From Ewingella americana ATCC 33852 (lineage in GTDB: Bacteria > Pseudomonadota > Gammaproteobacteria > Enterobacterales > Enterobacteriaceae), in contig NZ_JMPJ01000071.1 in assembly GCF_000735345.1 (NCBI RefSeq), forward strand, positions 62,001-126,000: a stretch of DNA of 64,000 nt. Direction: 5' to 3'. Position 1 is the first letter of the stretch; each line of letters begins with the position of its first letter. This document shows, piece by piece, positions 39,851 through 50,403 of this stretch. The notes under the pieces are model-generated. The model worked only from the letters and a program-made list of their open reading frames with translations, ran no database searches and was not told where the DNA came from. A program made the position numbers and the translations under genes.

Positions 39851-39937
39851 GCCGAGGTGGTGGAATTGGTAGACACGCTACCTTGAGGTGGTAGTGCCCG
39901 AATGGGCTTACGGGTTCAAGTCCCGTCCTCGGTACCA
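39851..39937 (+). tRNA. leuU: tRNA-Leu (anticodon GAG)
   Basis: An 87-base tRNA with encoded CCA. The acceptor stem is GCCGAGG/CCTCGGT, the anticodon arm CTACC-TTGAGGT-GGTAG gives GAG, and there is a long class II variable arm and a GGTTCAA T loop. It corresponds to E. coli leuU downstream of secG. Confidence 0.97.
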
Positions 39938-39951
39938 ATCTTTGTGATAAC

Positions 39952-39980
39952 TTGCTTTTAAGCGGTTATCGGCGTAGTAT
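39952..39980 (+). promoter_or_regulatory. Promoter of the initiator tRNA / rimP-nusA-infB operon
   Basis: TTGCTT and TAGTAT are separated by exactly 17 bases, placing the start about ten bases before the mature tRNA 5' end. In E. coli metY is the first gene of the nusA-infB operon. Confidence 0.7.
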
Positions 39981-39996
39981 TTGCCACGTTTTCGGA

Positions 39997-40073
<77 letters not shown>

Positions 40074-40080
40074 CTTCCCT

Positions 40081-40151
40081 AAGTGTTTATTTCAAATAGA
40101 CTTTCAGTTTTCTCCTGTCATGTTCTGTAGTTTCAATTTGAAATAACACTT
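40081..40151 (+). repeat. Long inverted repeat after metY
   Basis: AAGTGTTTATTTCAAA at 40081-40096 and TTTGAAATAACACTT at 40137-40151 pair along 15 positions with one bulged base, enclosing about 40 bases. A 10-base palindrome CTTTCGAAAG follows at 40149-40158. It could be a processing site separating the tRNA from the mRNA. Confidence 0.55.
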
Positions 40152-40202
40152 TCGAAAGTTGCGCCGAAGTCGCTTTTCGGCGAACAGGGTCCAGTTTCAT
40201 AA

Positions 40203-40226
40203 AGCCCCGATTTATCGGGGTTTTTT
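40203..40226 (+). terminator. Internal terminator before rimP
   Basis: CCCCGAT/ATCGGGG with AA and TT extensions and six following Ts form a strong terminator between metY and rimP. Since E. coli reads through into rimP-nusA-infB, partial termination is expected. Confidence 0.8.
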
Positions 40227-40286
40227 GTTATTTGGCAGCAGAATCACTGGGCTATTAGGCCCTTTTTTTATGTCTTGGGGGTGGGC

Positions 40287-40739
40287 TTGTCCACATTAGA
40301 ACAAAAATTAACAGAGATGATTTCAGCACCGGTTGAAGCATTGGGCTTCGAGCTGGTAGGCATCGAGTTCGTAAGAGCTCGCCAATCGACGCTACGCATC
40401 TATATTGATAGTGAAGACGGGATCACAGTTGATAATTGTGCTGATGTCAGCCACCAGGTTAGCGCCGTGTTGGATGTCGAAGACCCCGTCACTGTTGCAT
40501 ACAACCTGGAAGTTTCCTCTCCCGGTCTCGATCGCCCAATGTTTACCGCTGAACATTACCAACGTTTTCTCGGTGACGAGGTGAGTCTGGTACTGCGGAT
40601 GGCTATGCAGAACCGTCGCAAATGGCAGGGAATTATTAAGGCTGTCGAAGGCGAAATGATCACGGTTACTGTGGAAGGCAAAGATGAAGTGTTCGCGCTG
40701 AGCAATATCCAGAAAGCGAACCTGGTACCCCACTTTTAA
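40287..40739 (+). CDS. rimP: Ribosome maturation factor RimP
   Basis: RimP binds early 30S assembly intermediates and helps S12 join. The 150 residues equal E. coli RimP: the N-terminal domain (1-80, with [24 protein letters not shown], quoted in part, and [14 protein letters not shown]) and the C-terminal SH3-like barrel (90-150, ending [10 protein letters not shown]). The start is most likely TTG at 40287, with GGGGGTG just upstream; an in-frame TTG and a GTG two to four codons earlier are alternatives. It heads rimP-nusA-infB-rbfA-truB. Confidence 0.95.
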   Translation: MSTLEQKLTEMISAPVEALGFELVGIEFVRARQSTLRIYIDSEDGITVDNCADVSHQVSAVLDVEDPVTVAYNLEVSSPGLDRPMFTAEHYQRFLGDEVSLVLRMAMQNRRKWQGIIKAVEGEMITVTVEGKDEVFALSNIQKANLVPHF

Positions 40740-40760
40740 AGTTTGGATGAGGCAACTAGG

Positions 40761-42248
40761 ATGAACAAAGAAATTCTGGCTGTTGTAGAAGCGGTTTCTA
40801 ATGAAAAATCACTCCCGCGCGAGAAGATTTTTGAAGCGCTGGAAACTGCGTTATCGACAGCGACTAAGAAAAAGTACGAACAAGAAATTGAAGTCCGCGT
40901 CACCATCGATCGTAAAACCGGTGACTTTGACACCTTCCGCCGTTGGGTTGCTGTTGACGAAGTTACTCAACCAACGCGTGAAATCACCCTTGAAGCTGCC
41001 CAATACGAAGACCCTTCTATTGAATTAGGCGGTTACATCGAAGATCAGATTGAGTCTGTCACCTTCGACCGTATTACAACCCAGACCGCGAAACAGGTTA
41101 TCGTACAAAAAGTACGTGAAGCTGAGCGTGCGATGGTGGTTGAGCAGTTCCGCGAGCAGCAAGGCGAAATCGTTACTGGCGTCGTTAAGAAAGTTAACCG
41201 CGACAGCATCGCCCTTGATTTAGGCAGCAACGCTGAAGCCGTTATCCTGCGCGAAGACATGCTTCCACGCGAAAACTTCCGCTCTGGCGACCGTATTCGT
41301 GGCGTGCTGTATGACGTCCGCCCAGAAGCCCGTGGCGCACAGCTGTTCGTCAGCCGTTCACGTAACGAGATGCTGATCGAACTGTTCCGCATTGAAGTAC
41401 CAGAAATTGGTGAAGAGCTGATTGAAATTAAAGCAGCAGCTCGTGACCCAGGCTCTCGCGCCAAAATTGCCGTTAAAACCAACGACAAACGCATTGACCC
41501 AGTGGGCGCATGTGTTGGTATGCGCGGTGCTCGCGTGCAGGCCGTGTCTAGCGAATTAGGCGGCGAGCGTATCGATATCGTATTATGGGACGACAACCCT
41601 GCCCAGTTCGTTATCAATGCAATGGCGCCTGCTGATGTTGCCTCCATCGTGGTTGACGAAGACAAACACACTATGGATGTCGCCGTTGAAGCCAGCAATC
41701 TGGCACAGGCGATTGGTCGTAATGGCCAAAACGTACGTTTAGCCTCTCAGCTGAGTGGTTGGGAACTGAACGTAATGACTGCGGATGACCTGCAAGCCAA
41801 ACATCAGGCTGAGGCTCACGCCGCGATTGAAACCTTCACCAAATATCTGGCTATCGACGAAGATTTCGCCACTGTCTTGGTAGAAGAAGGTTTCTCAACG
41901 CTCGAAGAGTTGGCCTACGTGCCAATGAAAGAATTGCTAGAAATCGATGGCCTGGATGAAGACACGGTAGATGCTCTGCGCGAACGTGCGAAAGAAGCAT
42001 TAACTACTCTGGCTTTAGCTCAGGAAGAAAGTCTCGGCGACAATAAGCCTGCTGAAGATTTGCTGAACCTGGCGGGTCTGGAACGTAGCATGGCATTTAA
42101 ACTGGCTGCACATGGGGTTTGTACGCTGGAAGATCTTGCCGAGCAGGGTGTCGACGATCTGGCGGATATTGAGGGTCTTAGTGACGAACAGGCTGGTGAA
42201 CTTATCATGGCCGCGCGCAATATCTGCTGGTTTGGCGACAATGCGTAA
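40761..42248 (+). CDS. nusA: Transcription termination/antitermination factor NusA
   Basis: NusA binds RNA polymerase and nascent RNA, aiding pausing, termination and antitermination. The 495 residues equal E. coli NusA. The domains are an N-terminal RNA polymerase-binding part (1-135), S1 (about 136-200, [16 protein letters not shown]), two KH domains (200-345, [15 protein letters not shown] and [12 protein letters not shown]) and two acidic repeats (350-495). The ATG at 40761 is the conserved start. It follows rimP by 21 bases. Confidence 0.98.
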   Translation: MNKEILAVVEAVSNEKSLPREKIFEALETALSTATKKKYEQEIEVRVTIDRKTGDFDTFRRWVAVDEVTQPTREITLEAAQYEDPSIELGGYIEDQIESVTFDRITTQTAKQVIVQKVREAERAMVVEQFREQQGEIVTGVVKKVNRDSIALDLGSNAEAVILREDMLPRENFRSGDRIRGVLYDVRPEARGAQLFVSRSRNEMLIELFRIEVPEIGEELIEIKAAARDPGSRAKIAVKTNDKRIDPVGACVGMRGARVQAVSSELGGERIDIVLWDDNPAQFVINAMAPADVASIVVDEDKHTMDVAVEASNLAQAIGRNGQNVRLASQLSGWELNVMTADDLQAKHQAEAHAAIETFTKYLAIDEDFATVLVEEGFSTLEELAYVPMKELLEIDGLDEDTVDALRERAKEALTTLALAQEESLGDNKPAEDLLNLAGLERSMAFKLAAHGVCTLEDLAEQGVDDLADIEGLSDEQAGELIMAARNICWFGDNA

Positions 42249-42272
42249 TAAACTGTAGCAGGAAGGAACAGC

Positions 42273-44966
42273 ATGACAGATGTAACCGTAAAATCGCTGG
42301 CAGCAGAGATTCAAACTCCGGTTGATCGCCTGGTACAGCAATTTGCTGATGCAGGGATCGACAAGTCTGAAGCTGACTCTGTCACCCAGCAAGAAAAAGA
42401 GACTTTATTGGCGCACTTGAACCGTGGAAACGGCAGTGCTCCAAACAAACTGACCTTACAACGCAAAACGCGTAGTACACTGAACATTCCGAGCACCGGC
42501 GGAAAGAGTAAATCGGTGCAAATCGAAGTCCGCAAGAAACGCACTTATGTAAAACGTGATATGACCGAAGCTGAACAAGCCCAGGCCGAAGCGGAAGAGC
42601 AGGCGAAGCGTGAAGCGGAAGAACAGGCACAGCGTGCAGCAGCCGAGCAAGCCCAGCGCGAAGCTCAAGAAAAAGCGCAGCGCGCCGCCGAAGAGCAAGC
42701 CAAACGTGAGGCCGCTGAAAAAGCTAAGCGCGACGCAGCGGAAAAAGACAAAGTGACAAATCATCATACCGACGAAGTAACCAAACCAGCTCAGGCAGAG
42801 AAAGCACGCCGTGAAGCTGAAGCCGCAGAGCTGAAACGCAAAACGGAAGAAGAAGCCCAGCGTAAGATCGAAGAAAACGCGAAACGCGTTGCAGAAGAAG
42901 CCCGTAAAATGGCTGACTCTGGCGTCTGGACTGAAGTTGTTGCGCCAAGCGAATCCGAATCCGCTGACTATCATGTCACCACTTCTACCCACGCTCGTGC
43001 AGCTGAAGACGAAAATGACGCCAAAGTTGAAGGCGATCGTCGTAGCCGTACTCGCGGTGGCAAAGCGACCAAGCAGAAGAAAGGCAATAAACTGTCTGAA
43101 TCTAAAGCAGACCGCGAAGAAGCACGTGCTGTGGGTCGTAATGGTAAAGGCAAACGTAAGCCAAGCACCCTGCAACAGAGCTTCAACAAGCCTGTTGTTG
43201 CGGTAAACCGTGACGTTGTGTTGGGTGAAACCATCACCGTTGCTGAGCTGGCGAACAAAATGGCTGTTAAAGGCTCTCAGGTCATCAAAACCATGATGAA
43301 ACTGGGCGCAATGGCTACCATCAACCAGGTTATCGATCAGGAAACTGCTCAGCTGGTTGCTGAAGAAATGGGCCATAAAGTTATCCTGCGTCGTGAAAAC
43401 GAGCTGGAAGAAGCGCTGATGAGCGACCGTGACACGGGTGCGTCAGCAGCTGCTGAGCCACGTGCTCCAGTTGTGACCATCATGGGCCACGTTGACCACG
43501 GTAAAACCTCTCTGCTTGACTACATTCGTTCAACGAAAGTTGCAGCGGGCGAAGCCGGTGGTATTACCCAGCACATCGGTGCTTATCACGTTGAAACTGA
43601 AAACGGCATGATCACCTTCCTGGATACTCCAGGACACGCCGCGTTTACTTCAATGCGTGCTCGTGGTGCTCAGGCAACGGATATCGTTGTTCTGGTTGTT
43701 TCTGCGGATGATGGCGTTATGCCACAAACCATCGAAGCCGTTCAGCATGCGAAAGCCGCTGGCGTGCCAATCGTGGTTGCAGTGAACAAAATCGATAAGC
43801 CAGAAGCGGATCCAGATCGCGTTCGTACCGAACTGTCTCAGTACGGCGTTATGCCAGAAGAGTGGGGCGGCGAGTCTCAGTTCGTACACGTTTCTGCGAA
43901 AGCAGGTACAGGTATCGACGAACTGCTGGACGCAATCCTGCTGCAAGCCGAAGTTCTGGAACTGAAAGCAGTTCGCAGCGGCATGGCAAGCGGTGTGGTT
44001 ATCGAATCCTTCCTGGACAAAGGCCGTGGCCCAGTAGCTACCGTTCTGGTTCAAGAGGGTACGTTGAACAAGGGTGACATCATCCTGTGTGGCTTCGAGT
44101 ATGGCCGCGTTCGTGCGATGCGTGATGAGATGGGCCGTGACATTGCGTCTGCGGGTCCTTCTATCCCTGTAGAAGTGCTGGGTCTGTCTAGCGTTCCTGC
44201 TGCCGGTGACGAAGTGACTGTTGTACGTGACGAGAAGAAAGCGCGTGAAGTTGCCCTGTATCGTCAAGGCAAGTTCCGTGAAGTTAAACTGGCTCGCCAG
44301 CAGAAATCTAAACTGGAAAACATGTTTGCGAACATGACCGAAGGCGAAGTTTCTGAACTGAACATCGTTCTGAAGTCTGACGTACAAGGTTCTTGTGAAG
44401 CGATTTCTGACGCGCTGCAAAATCTGTCTACCGACGAAGTTAAAGTTAAGATTGTTGGTATGGGCGTAGGTGGTATCACCGAAACCGACGCAACGCTGGC
44501 TGCTGCTTCTAACGCTATCATCCTTGGCTTCAACGTTCGTGCCGATGCATCTGCTCGCCGCGTCGTAGAAAGCGAAAGCTTGGATCTGCGTTACTACTCC
44601 GTTATCTATAACCTGATTGACGAAGTTAAGCAGGCGATGAGCGGTATGTTGGCGCCAGAATACAAACAGCAAATCATTGGTCTGGCTGAAGTTCGTGACG
44701 TGTTCAAGTCACCGAAATTTGGCGCAATTGCAGGCTGTATGGTTACTGAAGGTATGATTAAGCGTAACAACCCAATCCGTGTACTGCGTGACAACGTGGT
44801 TATCTACGAAGGCGAGCTGGAATCCCTGCGCCGCTTCAAAGATGACGTTGCTGAAGTTCGTAACGGCATGGAATGTGGTATCGGCGTGAAGAACTACAAT
44901 GATGTGCGTACTGGCGATGTAATCGAAGTCTTCGAAATCATCGAGATCAAACGTACCATCGCGTAA
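42273..44966 (+). CDS. infB: Translation initiation factor IF-2
   Basis: IF-2 is the GTPase that brings initiator tRNA to the 30S subunit and promotes subunit joining. The 897 residues compare with 890 in E. coli. An N-terminal subdomain covers 1-50. A long charged helix of Glu/Ala/Lys/Arg repeats covers about 95-215, and a Lys/Arg-rich linker leads to the second N-terminal domain (about 305-390). The G domain has GHVDHGKT (405-412), DTPGHAAF and NKID. Domains II-IV complete the protein, ending [13 protein letters not shown]. It is followed by a GC-rich hairpin before rbfA. Confidence 0.98.
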   Translation: MTDVTVKSLAAEIQTPVDRLVQQFADAGIDKSEADSVTQQEKETLLAHLNRGNGSAPNKLTLQRKTRSTLNIPSTGGKSKSVQIEVRKKRTYVKRDMTEAEQAQAEAEEQAKREAEEQAQRAAAEQAQREAQEKAQRAAEEQAKREAAEKAKRDAAEKDKVTNHHTDEVTKPAQAEKARREAEAAELKRKTEEEAQRKIEENAKRVAEEARKMADSGVWTEVVAPSESESADYHVTTSTHARAAEDENDAKVEGDRRSRTRGGKATKQKKGNKLSESKADREEARAVGRNGKGKRKPSTLQQSFNKPVVAVNRDVVLGETITVAELANKMAVKGSQVIKTMMKLGAMATINQVIDQETAQLVAEEMGHKVILRRENELEEALMSDRDTGASAAAEPRAPVVTIMGHVDHGKTSLLDYIRSTKVAAGEAGGITQHIGAYHVETENGMITFLDTPGHAAFTSMRARGAQATDIVVLVVSADDGVMPQTIEAVQHAKAAGVPIVVAVNKIDKPEADPDRVRTELSQYGVMPEEWGGESQFVHVSAKAGTGIDELLDAILLQAEVLELKAVRSGMASGVVIESFLDKGRGPVATVLVQEGTLNKGDIILCGFEYGRVRAMRDEMGRDIASAGPSIPVEVLGLSSVPAAGDEVTVVRDEKKAREVALYRQGKFREVKLARQQKSKLENMFANMTEGEVSELNIVLKSDVQGSCEAISDALQNLSTDEVKVKIVGMGVGGITETDATLAAASNAIILGFNVRADASARRVVESESLDLRYYSVIYNLIDEVKQAMSGMLAPEYKQQIIGLAEVRDVFKSPKFGAIAGCMVTEGMIKRNNPIRVLRDNVVIYEGELESLRRFKDDVAEVRNGMECGIGVKNYNDVRTGDVIEVFEIIEIKRTIA

Positions 44967-44993
44967 TCTTAGCGACGTCGCTTATATCCAGTT

Positions 44994-45012
44994 GGGGGGC
45001 CTTGAGCCCCCC
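44994..45012 (+). terminator. Intra-operon hairpin between infB and rbfA
   Basis: GGGGGGC and GCCCCCC form a seven-base-pair stem around CTTGA, followed by TCTTTGTCT. The T run is broken, so it looks like a partial terminator or RNA-processing element inside the operon. Confidence 0.6.
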
Positions 45013-45046
45013 TCTTTGTCTGGAGATTGTCTGAAGGAGTTTTATC

Positions 45047-45457
45047 ATGGCAAAAGAATTTAGCCGTACCCAACGTGTCTCCCAAGAGATGCAAAAAGAG
45101 ATCGCCATCATCTTACAGCGTGAAGTCAAAGACCCACGCGTAGGCATGGCGACCGTTTCTGGCGTCGAAGTGTCTCGTGATCTGGCGTATGCCAAAGTCT
45201 TCGTGACCTTTTTAGATGTTTTGACAACAGACAATCACGACCCTGATCGTGTTAAGAATGGCATTAAAGCTTTGCAGGACGCGTCCGGCTTCATCCGCAC
45301 GCTGATTGGTAAAGCCATGCGTCTGCGTGTTGTTCCAGAGCTGACCTTTGCCTACGACAACTCACTGGTTGAAGGCATGCGCATGTCCAACCTGGTGACA
45401 AATGTAGTTAAGAATGATGCTGAGCGTCGTTCTGCCGCAGGTGATGACGAGGAATAA
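45047..45457 (+). CDS. rbfA: Ribosome-binding factor A
   Basis: RbfA binds the immature 30S subunit and is needed for 16S 5'-end maturation and cold adaptation. The 136 residues have the type II KH-like fold: [20 protein letters not shown], then [23 protein letters not shown] in part, and [14 protein letters not shown]. The ATG is at 45047 after GAAGGAG. It lies two bases before truB. Confidence 0.98.
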   Translation: MAKEFSRTQRVSQEMQKEIAIILQREVKDPRVGMATVSGVEVSRDLAYAKVFVTFLDVLTTDNHDPDRVKNGIKALQDASGFIRTLIGKAMRLRVVPELTFAYDNSLVEGMRMSNLVTNVVKNDAERRSAAGDDEE

Positions 45458-45459
45458 GA

Positions 45460-46404
45460 ATGAGTCGCCCACGTCGTCGCGGCCGTGATATCCACGGCGT
45501 TCTGTTATTGGATAAGTCCCTTGGTTTGTCCTCTAACGACGCGCTGCAAAAAGTAAAACGTCTGTATAACGCCAACCGTGCGGGCCATACCGGTGCGCTA
45601 GACCCACTGGCTACCGGTATGCTGCCACTCTGCTTAGGCGAAGCGACCAAGTTCTCGCGTTTCCTTCTGGACTCAGACAAGCGTTATCGCGTCGTTGCCC
45701 GCATGGGGCAGCGCACTGATACCTCTGATGCCGAAGGCCAGATTATCTCCGAGCGCGATGTCGCCTTTAACCAACAGCAGTTGGATGAAGCACTGGACAG
45801 CTTCCGCGGCGAAACTCAGCAAATTCCTTCTATGTATTCCGCATTGAAATACGAAGGGAAGAAGCTCTATGAGTACGCCCGTCAGGGGATTGAAGTTCCT
45901 CGCGAATCTCGCCCGATTAACGTGTATGAACTGAAGTTCATTCGTTGGGAAGGCTTTGAGGTTGAGCTTGAGATTCATTGCTCTAAAGGGACTTACATCC
46001 GCACTATCGTTGACGATTTGGGTGAAAAGCTAGGCTGTGGCGCGCACGTGACTTACCTGCGTCGCTTGCAGGTGGCGACTTATCCTTTCGAACGAATGGT
46101 GACGATGGAACAGCTGCACGCGCTGATCGCTCAGGCTGAAGCCGAAGGCATTGAACCGCGCTTGTTGCTGGACCCTCTGCTGTTGCCGATGGACAGCGCC
46201 TGTGAAGATTTCCCTGAAGTAAACCTGTTGCCAGTTGTGGCGGGATACGTGAAGCAGGGGCAACCCGTTCAGGCTTCCGGCGCCCCGACATCAGGCATGG
46301 TGCGCATCACCGAAGGCGAAGAACGTAAGTTCATTGGCGTCGGTGAAATTGACGATGATGGCCGCATTGCGCCGCGTCGTTTGGTGGTTGAATACACCGA
46401 GTAA
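45460..46404 (+). CDS. truB: tRNA pseudouridine(55) synthase TruB
   Basis: TruB makes pseudouridine 55 in the T loop of tRNAs and also acts as a tRNA folding chaperone. The 314 residues equal E. coli TruB. The catalytic Asp lies in [22 protein letters not shown] (about 44-65, quoted in part as [11 protein letters not shown]), with [18 protein letters not shown] and [14 protein letters not shown] following. A C-terminal PUA-like domain covers 250-314. It starts two bases after rbfA. Confidence 0.98.
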   Translation: MSRPRRRGRDIHGVLLLDKSLGLSSNDALQKVKRLYNANRAGHTGALDPLATGMLPLCLGEATKFSRFLLDSDKRYRVVARMGQRTDTSDAEGQIISERDVAFNQQQLDEALDSFRGETQQIPSMYSALKYEGKKLYEYARQGIEVPRESRPINVYELKFIRWEGFEVELEIHCSKGTYIRTIVDDLGEKLGCGAHVTYLRRLQVATYPFERMVTMEQLHALIAQAEAEGIEPRLLLDPLLLPMDSACEDFPEVNLLPVVAGYVKQGQPVQASGAPTSGMVRITEGEERKFIGVGEIDDDGRIAPRRLVVEYTE

Positions 46405-46420
46405 GCCATTTCTGCTCACC

Positions 46421-46449
46421 TTGCGATCGTATTATGCAAAGAGTAGAAT
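46421..46449 (+). promoter_or_regulatory. Sigma-70 promoter of rpsO-pnp
   Basis: TTGCGA and TAGAAT are spaced by 17 bases. The predicted start near 46456 gives a leader of about 70 bases, long enough for the known S15-binding pseudoknot operator that covers the rpsO start in E. coli. Confidence 0.75.
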
Positions 46450-46527
46450 AGCGCAGCTTATGCATTGGGTAGCTGAATTAGAGATCGGCACCCGTATTAA
46501 TTATCTATAATATTTTGGAGTATGATT

Positions 46528-46797
46528 ATGTCTCTAAGCGTTGAAGCTAAAGCTCAAATCGTTGCAGACTTTGGTCGTGGCACTAACGACAGTGGTTCTA
46601 CCGAAGTTCAGGTTGCTCTGCTGACTGCTCAAATTAACCATCTGCAAGGTCACTTTGCAGAGCACAAAAAAGATCACCACAGCCGTCGTGGTCTGCTGCG
46701 TATGGTTTCTCAGCGTCGTAAACTGCTGGACTACCTGAAGCGTAAAGATGTAGCACGTTACACCAGCCTGATCGAGCGTCTGGGTCTGCGTCGCTAA
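46528..46797 (+). CDS. rpsO: 30S ribosomal protein S15
   Basis: S15 binds the 16S rRNA central domain and starts platform assembly; it also represses its own translation. The 89 residues equal E. coli S15, including [20 protein letters not shown] and [21 protein letters not shown] chose the ATG at 46528, seven bases after TTGGAG; the ATG two codons upstream is only one base from that site. The pair rpsO-pnp is kept as in E. coli. Confidence 0.99.
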   Translation: MSLSVEAKAQIVADFGRGTNDSGSTEVQVALLTAQINHLQGHFAEHKKDHHSRRGLLRMVSQRRKLLDYLKRKDVARYTSLIERLGLRR

Positions 46798-46815
46798 TCA
46801 AGCGAGTTTCAGTGT

Positions 46816-46842
46816 AAAGGGGCCAATAGGCCCCTTTATTCT
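46816..46842 (+). terminator. rpsO terminator (t1)
   Basis: AAAGGGGCC and GGCCCCTTT form a nine-base-pair stem around AATA, followed by ATTCT. In E. coli about half of the transcripts read through into pnp. Confidence 0.8.
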
Positions 46843-46928
46843 AGGAAGCGACAGCAAATCAGGTTACTGTATGGCTGTTGTTTCTGTAGTGCTTTTAAGA
46901 ACATGAACTTCCGTTACAGATGTTTTCG

Positions 46929-46990
46929 CGCGGCTAATGAGAGACTTTATTGCCACTTTGTCAGGTATATAAGGATTGTCATTAGTCGCG
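46929..46990 (+). promoter_or_regulatory. pnp leader stem (RNase III processing site)
   Basis: CGCGGCTAATGA at 46929-46940 pairs with TCATTAGTCGCG at 46979-46990 over all 12 positions (one G-U), about 80 bases before the pnp start. E. coli pnp has such a leader stem, cut by RNase III and then used by PNPase for autocontrol. The region 46843-46928 holds no gene and should contain the pnp promoter. Confidence 0.75.
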
Positions 46991-47070
46991 AGAATGTAGT
47001 GAGAAGCTCGGATATTTTTCGGCGTGAACTGCTGTCATAACAGCTGCGCGCCACAAAAAAGGATATTACA

Positions 47071-49191
47071 TTGCTTAATCCGACTATTCGTAAATTCCAA
47101 TACGGTCAACATACCGTAACGCTTGAAACCGGCATGATGGCACGTCAAGCGACAGCCGCAGTAATGGTTAGCATGGACGACACCGCAGTATTCGTTACTG
47201 TTGTTGGCCAGAAAAAAGCTAAACCAGGTCAGAGCTTCTTCCCACTGACCGTGAACTATCAGGAGCGTACTTACGCTGCTGGCCGTATCCCAGGCAGCTT
47301 CTTCCGTCGTGAAGGCCGCCCAAGTGAAGGCGAAACGCTGACTTCACGTCTGATTGACCGTCCAATTCGTCCACTGTTCCCAGATAGCTTCCTGAATGAA
47401 GTTCAGGTTATTGCTACCGTGGTTTCTCTGAACCCACAAGTGAACCCTGACATCGTGGCGATGATTGGTGCTTCTGCTGCACTTAGCCTGTCTGGTATTC
47501 CATTCAATGGCCCAATCGGTGCTGCACGCGTTGGTTACATCAATGACCAATACGTTCTGAACCCAACTGCTGACGAACTGAAAACCAGCCGTCTGGACTT
47601 GGTGGTTGCCGGTACTCAGGGCGCTGTGCTGATGGTTGAATCTGAAGCTGAAGTACTGAGCGAAGATCAGATGCTGGGCGCAGTCGTGTTCGGTCACGAA
47701 CAACAACAAATCGTTATCGACAACATCAACTCTTTAGTTGCTGAAGTGGGTAAAGAGAAGTGGGACTGGCAGCCAGAAGTCGTGAATGCAGAACTGCACG
47801 CACGCGTTGCTGCTCTGTCTGAAGCTCGTCTGGGTGATGCTTACCTGATCACTGAGAAGCAAGAGCGTTACACTCAGATCAACACCATCAAAGCTGAAGT
47901 TCTGCAGACTCTGCAAGCTGAAGATGAGACTCTGGACGCGGGCGAAATCTCTGATCTGCTGGGCAGCATCGAGAAAAACGTTGTTCGTAGCCGTGTTCTG
48001 CGTGGCGAGCCACGTATCGACGGTCGCGAAAAAGACATGATCCGTGGTCTGGACGTGCGTACTGGCGTGTTGCCACGTACTCACGGTTCTGCTCTGTTCA
48101 CCCGTGGTGAAACTCAGGCGCTGGTTACTGCAACTCTGGGTACTGCCCGTGACGCACAGAACCTTGACGAGTTGATGGGCGAGAAGACAGATAGCTTCCT
48201 GTTCCACTACAACTTCCCTCCATACTCTGTTGGTGAAACCGGTATGGTTGGCTCGCCAAAACGTCGTGAAATTGGTCACGGTCGTCTGGCGAAACGCGGT
48301 GTGTTGGCTATGATGCCTAAACCAGAAGACTTCCCGTACACCGTGCGCGTTGTTTCTGAAATCACCGAGTCTAACGGTTCTTCTTCAATGGCTTCCGTTT
48401 GTGGTGCTTCTCTGGCACTGATGGACGCAGGCGTACCAATCAAAGCGGCCGTTGCTGGTATCGCGATGGGTCTGGTTAAAGAAGACGAAAACTTTGTTGT
48501 TCTGTCTGACATTCTGGGTGACGAAGATCACTTGGGCGACATGGACTTTAAAGTGGCCGGTAGCCGTGACGGTATTACTGCACTGCAAATGGACATTAAA
48601 ATCGAAGGTATTACCCGCGAAATCATGCAGGTTGCTCTGAACCAAGCTAAGGGTGCGCGTCTGCACATTCTGGGCGTTATGGAACAGGCTATCAGCACGC
48701 CGCGCGGTGATATTTCTCAGTTCGCACCACGTATCCACACCATCAAGATCAGCCCAGATAAAATCAAGGACGTGATCGGTAAAGGTGGTTCAGTGATCCG
48801 TGCTCTGACTGAAGAAACCGGCACTACCATTGAAATTGAAGATGATGGTACAGTTAAAATCGCTGCGACCGACGGTGAGAAAGCGAAATACGCTATCCGT
48901 CGTATCGAAGAGATCACTGCTGAAATCGAAGTTGGCCGTATCTACCAAGGTAAAGTTACCCGTATCGTAGATTTCGGTGCCTTCGTCGCTATCGGTGGCG
49001 GTAAAGAAGGTCTGGTCCACATCTCTCAAATCGCTGATAAGCGCGTTGAGAAAGTGACTGACTATCTGCAAATGGGTCAAGAAGTTCCAGTTAAAGTGCT
49101 GGAAGTTGACCGTCAGGGCCGCGTTCGCTTGAGCATCAAAGAAGCGACTACGCCAAGCTCCGATGAGACTGCAGAGCCTTCAGCAGAGTAA
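47071..49191 (+). CDS. pnp: Polyribonucleotide nucleotidyltransferase (PNPase)
   Basis: PNPase degrades RNA 3' to 5' by phosphorolysis and is part of the degradosome. The 706 residues compare with 711 in E. coli. Two RNase PH domains (about 1-220 and 310-540) flank a helical domain; [18 protein letters not shown] and FNYPPYSVGE-type [14 protein letters not shown] are plain. The KH domain is at 550-615 ([18 protein letters not shown]) and S1 at 620-690 ([21 protein letters not shown], quoted in part). The start is TTG at 47071 after AAGGATAT, as in E. coli. Confidence 0.98.
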   Translation: MLNPTIRKFQYGQHTVTLETGMMARQATAAVMVSMDDTAVFVTVVGQKKAKPGQSFFPLTVNYQERTYAAGRIPGSFFRREGRPSEGETLTSRLIDRPIRPLFPDSFLNEVQVIATVVSLNPQVNPDIVAMIGASAALSLSGIPFNGPIGAARVGYINDQYVLNPTADELKTSRLDLVVAGTQGAVLMVESEAEVLSEDQMLGAVVFGHEQQQIVIDNINSLVAEVGKEKWDWQPEVVNAELHARVAALSEARLGDAYLITEKQERYTQINTIKAEVLQTLQAEDETLDAGEISDLLGSIEKNVVRSRVLRGEPRIDGREKDMIRGLDVRTGVLPRTHGSALFTRGETQALVTATLGTARDAQNLDELMGEKTDSFLFHYNFPPYSVGETGMVGSPKRREIGHGRLAKRGVLAMMPKPEDFPYTVRVVSEITESNGSSSMASVCGASLALMDAGVPIKAAVAGIAMGLVKEDENFVVLSDILGDEDHLGDMDFKVAGSRDGITALQMDIKIEGITREIMQVALNQAKGARLHILGVMEQAISTPRGDISQFAPRIHTIKISPDKIKDVIGKGGSVIRALTEETGTTIEIEDDGTVKIAATDGEKAKYAIRRIEEITAEIEVGRIYQGKVTRIVDFGAFVAIGGGKEGLVHISQIADKRVEKVTDYLQMGQEVPVKVLEVDRQGRVRLSIKEATTPSSDETAEPSAE

Positions 49192-49211
49192 TATCTGTAA
49201 CATATGTTTTA

Positions 49212-49240
49212 CAGCTCTCTGTCTTTAAGGCAGAGAGCTG
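49212..49240 (+). repeat. Perfect hairpin between pnp and nlpI
   Basis: CAGCTCTCTG and CAGAGAGCTG form a ten-base-pair stem around TCTTTAAGG. A second small stem, CTCGT/ACGAG, follows at once. There is no T run. It may stabilise the pnp 3' end or be a weak terminator before nlpI. Confidence 0.6.
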
Positions 49241-49323
49241 CTCGTATCACGAGCGCAGGATGCACTTGTGTTAAGCAGGCGGATGACAGGATGTTAATCC
49301 AATGTTTGTCTTCGGGAGTAGAA

Positions 49324-50208
49324 ATGAAGCCTTTCTTGCGCTGGTGTTATGTTGCGACAGCACTTATGTTGGCAGGATGCAGCAACCATGATTGGCGTAA
49401 AAACGAAGTTCTGGCGATTCCGTTGCAGCCTACGTTGCAGCAGGAAGTCATATTGGCGCGCATGGAACAAATTCTTGCCAGCCGGGCTTTGACAGACGAT
49501 GAACGCGCACAGCTGTTATATGAGCGCGGCGTACTGTATGATAGCCTTGGACTTAGAGCGTTAGCGCGAAATGATTTTTCACAAGCGCTGTCTATTCGTC
49601 CTGATATGCCAGAAGTTTTCAACTACCTGGGGATTTACCTAACGCAGGCAGGCAATTTTGATGCTGCCTATGAAGCGTTTGATTCTGTACTAGAGCTTGA
49701 TCCAACTTACAACTACGCGCGTTTGAACCGAGGTATCGCACTGTATTACGGTGGCCGATTCTCGTTAGCGCAGGATGATCTGCAGGCGTTTTATCGAGAC
49801 GATCCAAATGATCCCTTCCGTTCGTTATGGCTTTATCTTGCGGAGCGAGAAATCAATCCGAAGAATGCCGACGTAGCACTGCAACAACGCTACGACAAAG
49901 CGGACAGAGGGCAATGGGGATGGAATATCGTCGAATTCTACCTGGGTAAGATCAGCGAAAAAACGCTGATGGAACGCCTAAAGGCGGAAGCAACGGATAA
50001 CACTTCGCTCGCTGAGCATCTCAGTGAAACTGACTTCTATTTAGGTAAGCATTACCTAAGTCTGGGGGACAAGAACAGTGCCTTGGCACTGTTCAAACTG
50101 ACGGTAGCTAACAACGTTCATAATTTTGTTGAGCACCGCTATGCATTGTTGGAATTGGCGCTATTAGGCCAAGAGCAAGACGACCTATCAGAATCGGACC
50201 AGCAATAG
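49324..50208 (+). CDS. nlpI: Lipoprotein NlpI
   Basis: NlpI is an outer-membrane lipoprotein that scaffolds peptidoglycan hydrolases and delivers the endopeptidase MepS to the Prc protease. The 294 residues equal E. coli NlpI. The signal peptide ends in the lipobox LAGC, with Cys19 as the lipid site. TPR-like helical repeats follow (about 62-165, including [20 protein letters not shown] and [18 protein letters not shown]). The ATG at 49324 follows GGGAG; 40 codons in frame upstream are not conserved. Confidence 0.97.
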   Translation: MKPFLRWCYVATALMLAGCSNHDWRKNEVLAIPLQPTLQQEVILARMEQILASRALTDDERAQLLYERGVLYDSLGLRALARNDFSQALSIRPDMPEVFNYLGIYLTQAGNFDAAYEAFDSVLELDPTYNYARLNRGIALYYGGRFSLAQDDLQAFYRDDPNDPFRSLWLYLAEREINPKNADVALQQRYDKADRGQWGWNIVEFYLGKISEKTLMERLKAEATDNTSLAEHLSETDFYLGKHYLSLGDKNSALALFKLTVANNVHNFVEHRYALLELALLGQEQDDLSESDQQ

Positions 50209-50322
50209 CTGACGACACCAATCAGCCCTCTTAACCATGGTTTAACCATTTTTAAGCGCCTTAACGGGCGAGGGTTGCTTTGTTCGTTTTATAATCTAAT
50301 TTGAGCCGGTTCACACTTTTCA

Positions 50323-50403
50323 ATGAAAATGACAGAAAATTTTCTCGACGAGTTATGTAGACTGGCTGCCATTATTAATGAGGCACGTGTACATGACTAC
50401 TGA
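50323..50403 (+). CDS. yrbN: Small protein YrbN, overlapping the deaD start
   Basis: A 26-residue open frame starting [13 protein letters not shown] and ending EARVHDY. As far as I recall it is identical to E. coli YrbN, a small protein of unknown function shown to be made. It occupies the same place between nlpI and deaD, and its stop codon lies inside deaD, overlapping it by 11 bases. The ribosome site of deaD lies within yrbN, so the two are likely translationally coupled. Confidence 0.88.
   Translation: MKMTENFLDELCRLAAIINEARVHDY

Noticed and set aside
42456-43376. Long open frame antisense to infB
   Set aside because: It mirrors the Glu/Ala/Lys-rich coding repeats of infB, has no ribosome site and resembles no protein family; the same holds for long antisense frames in tamB, pnp and deaD.
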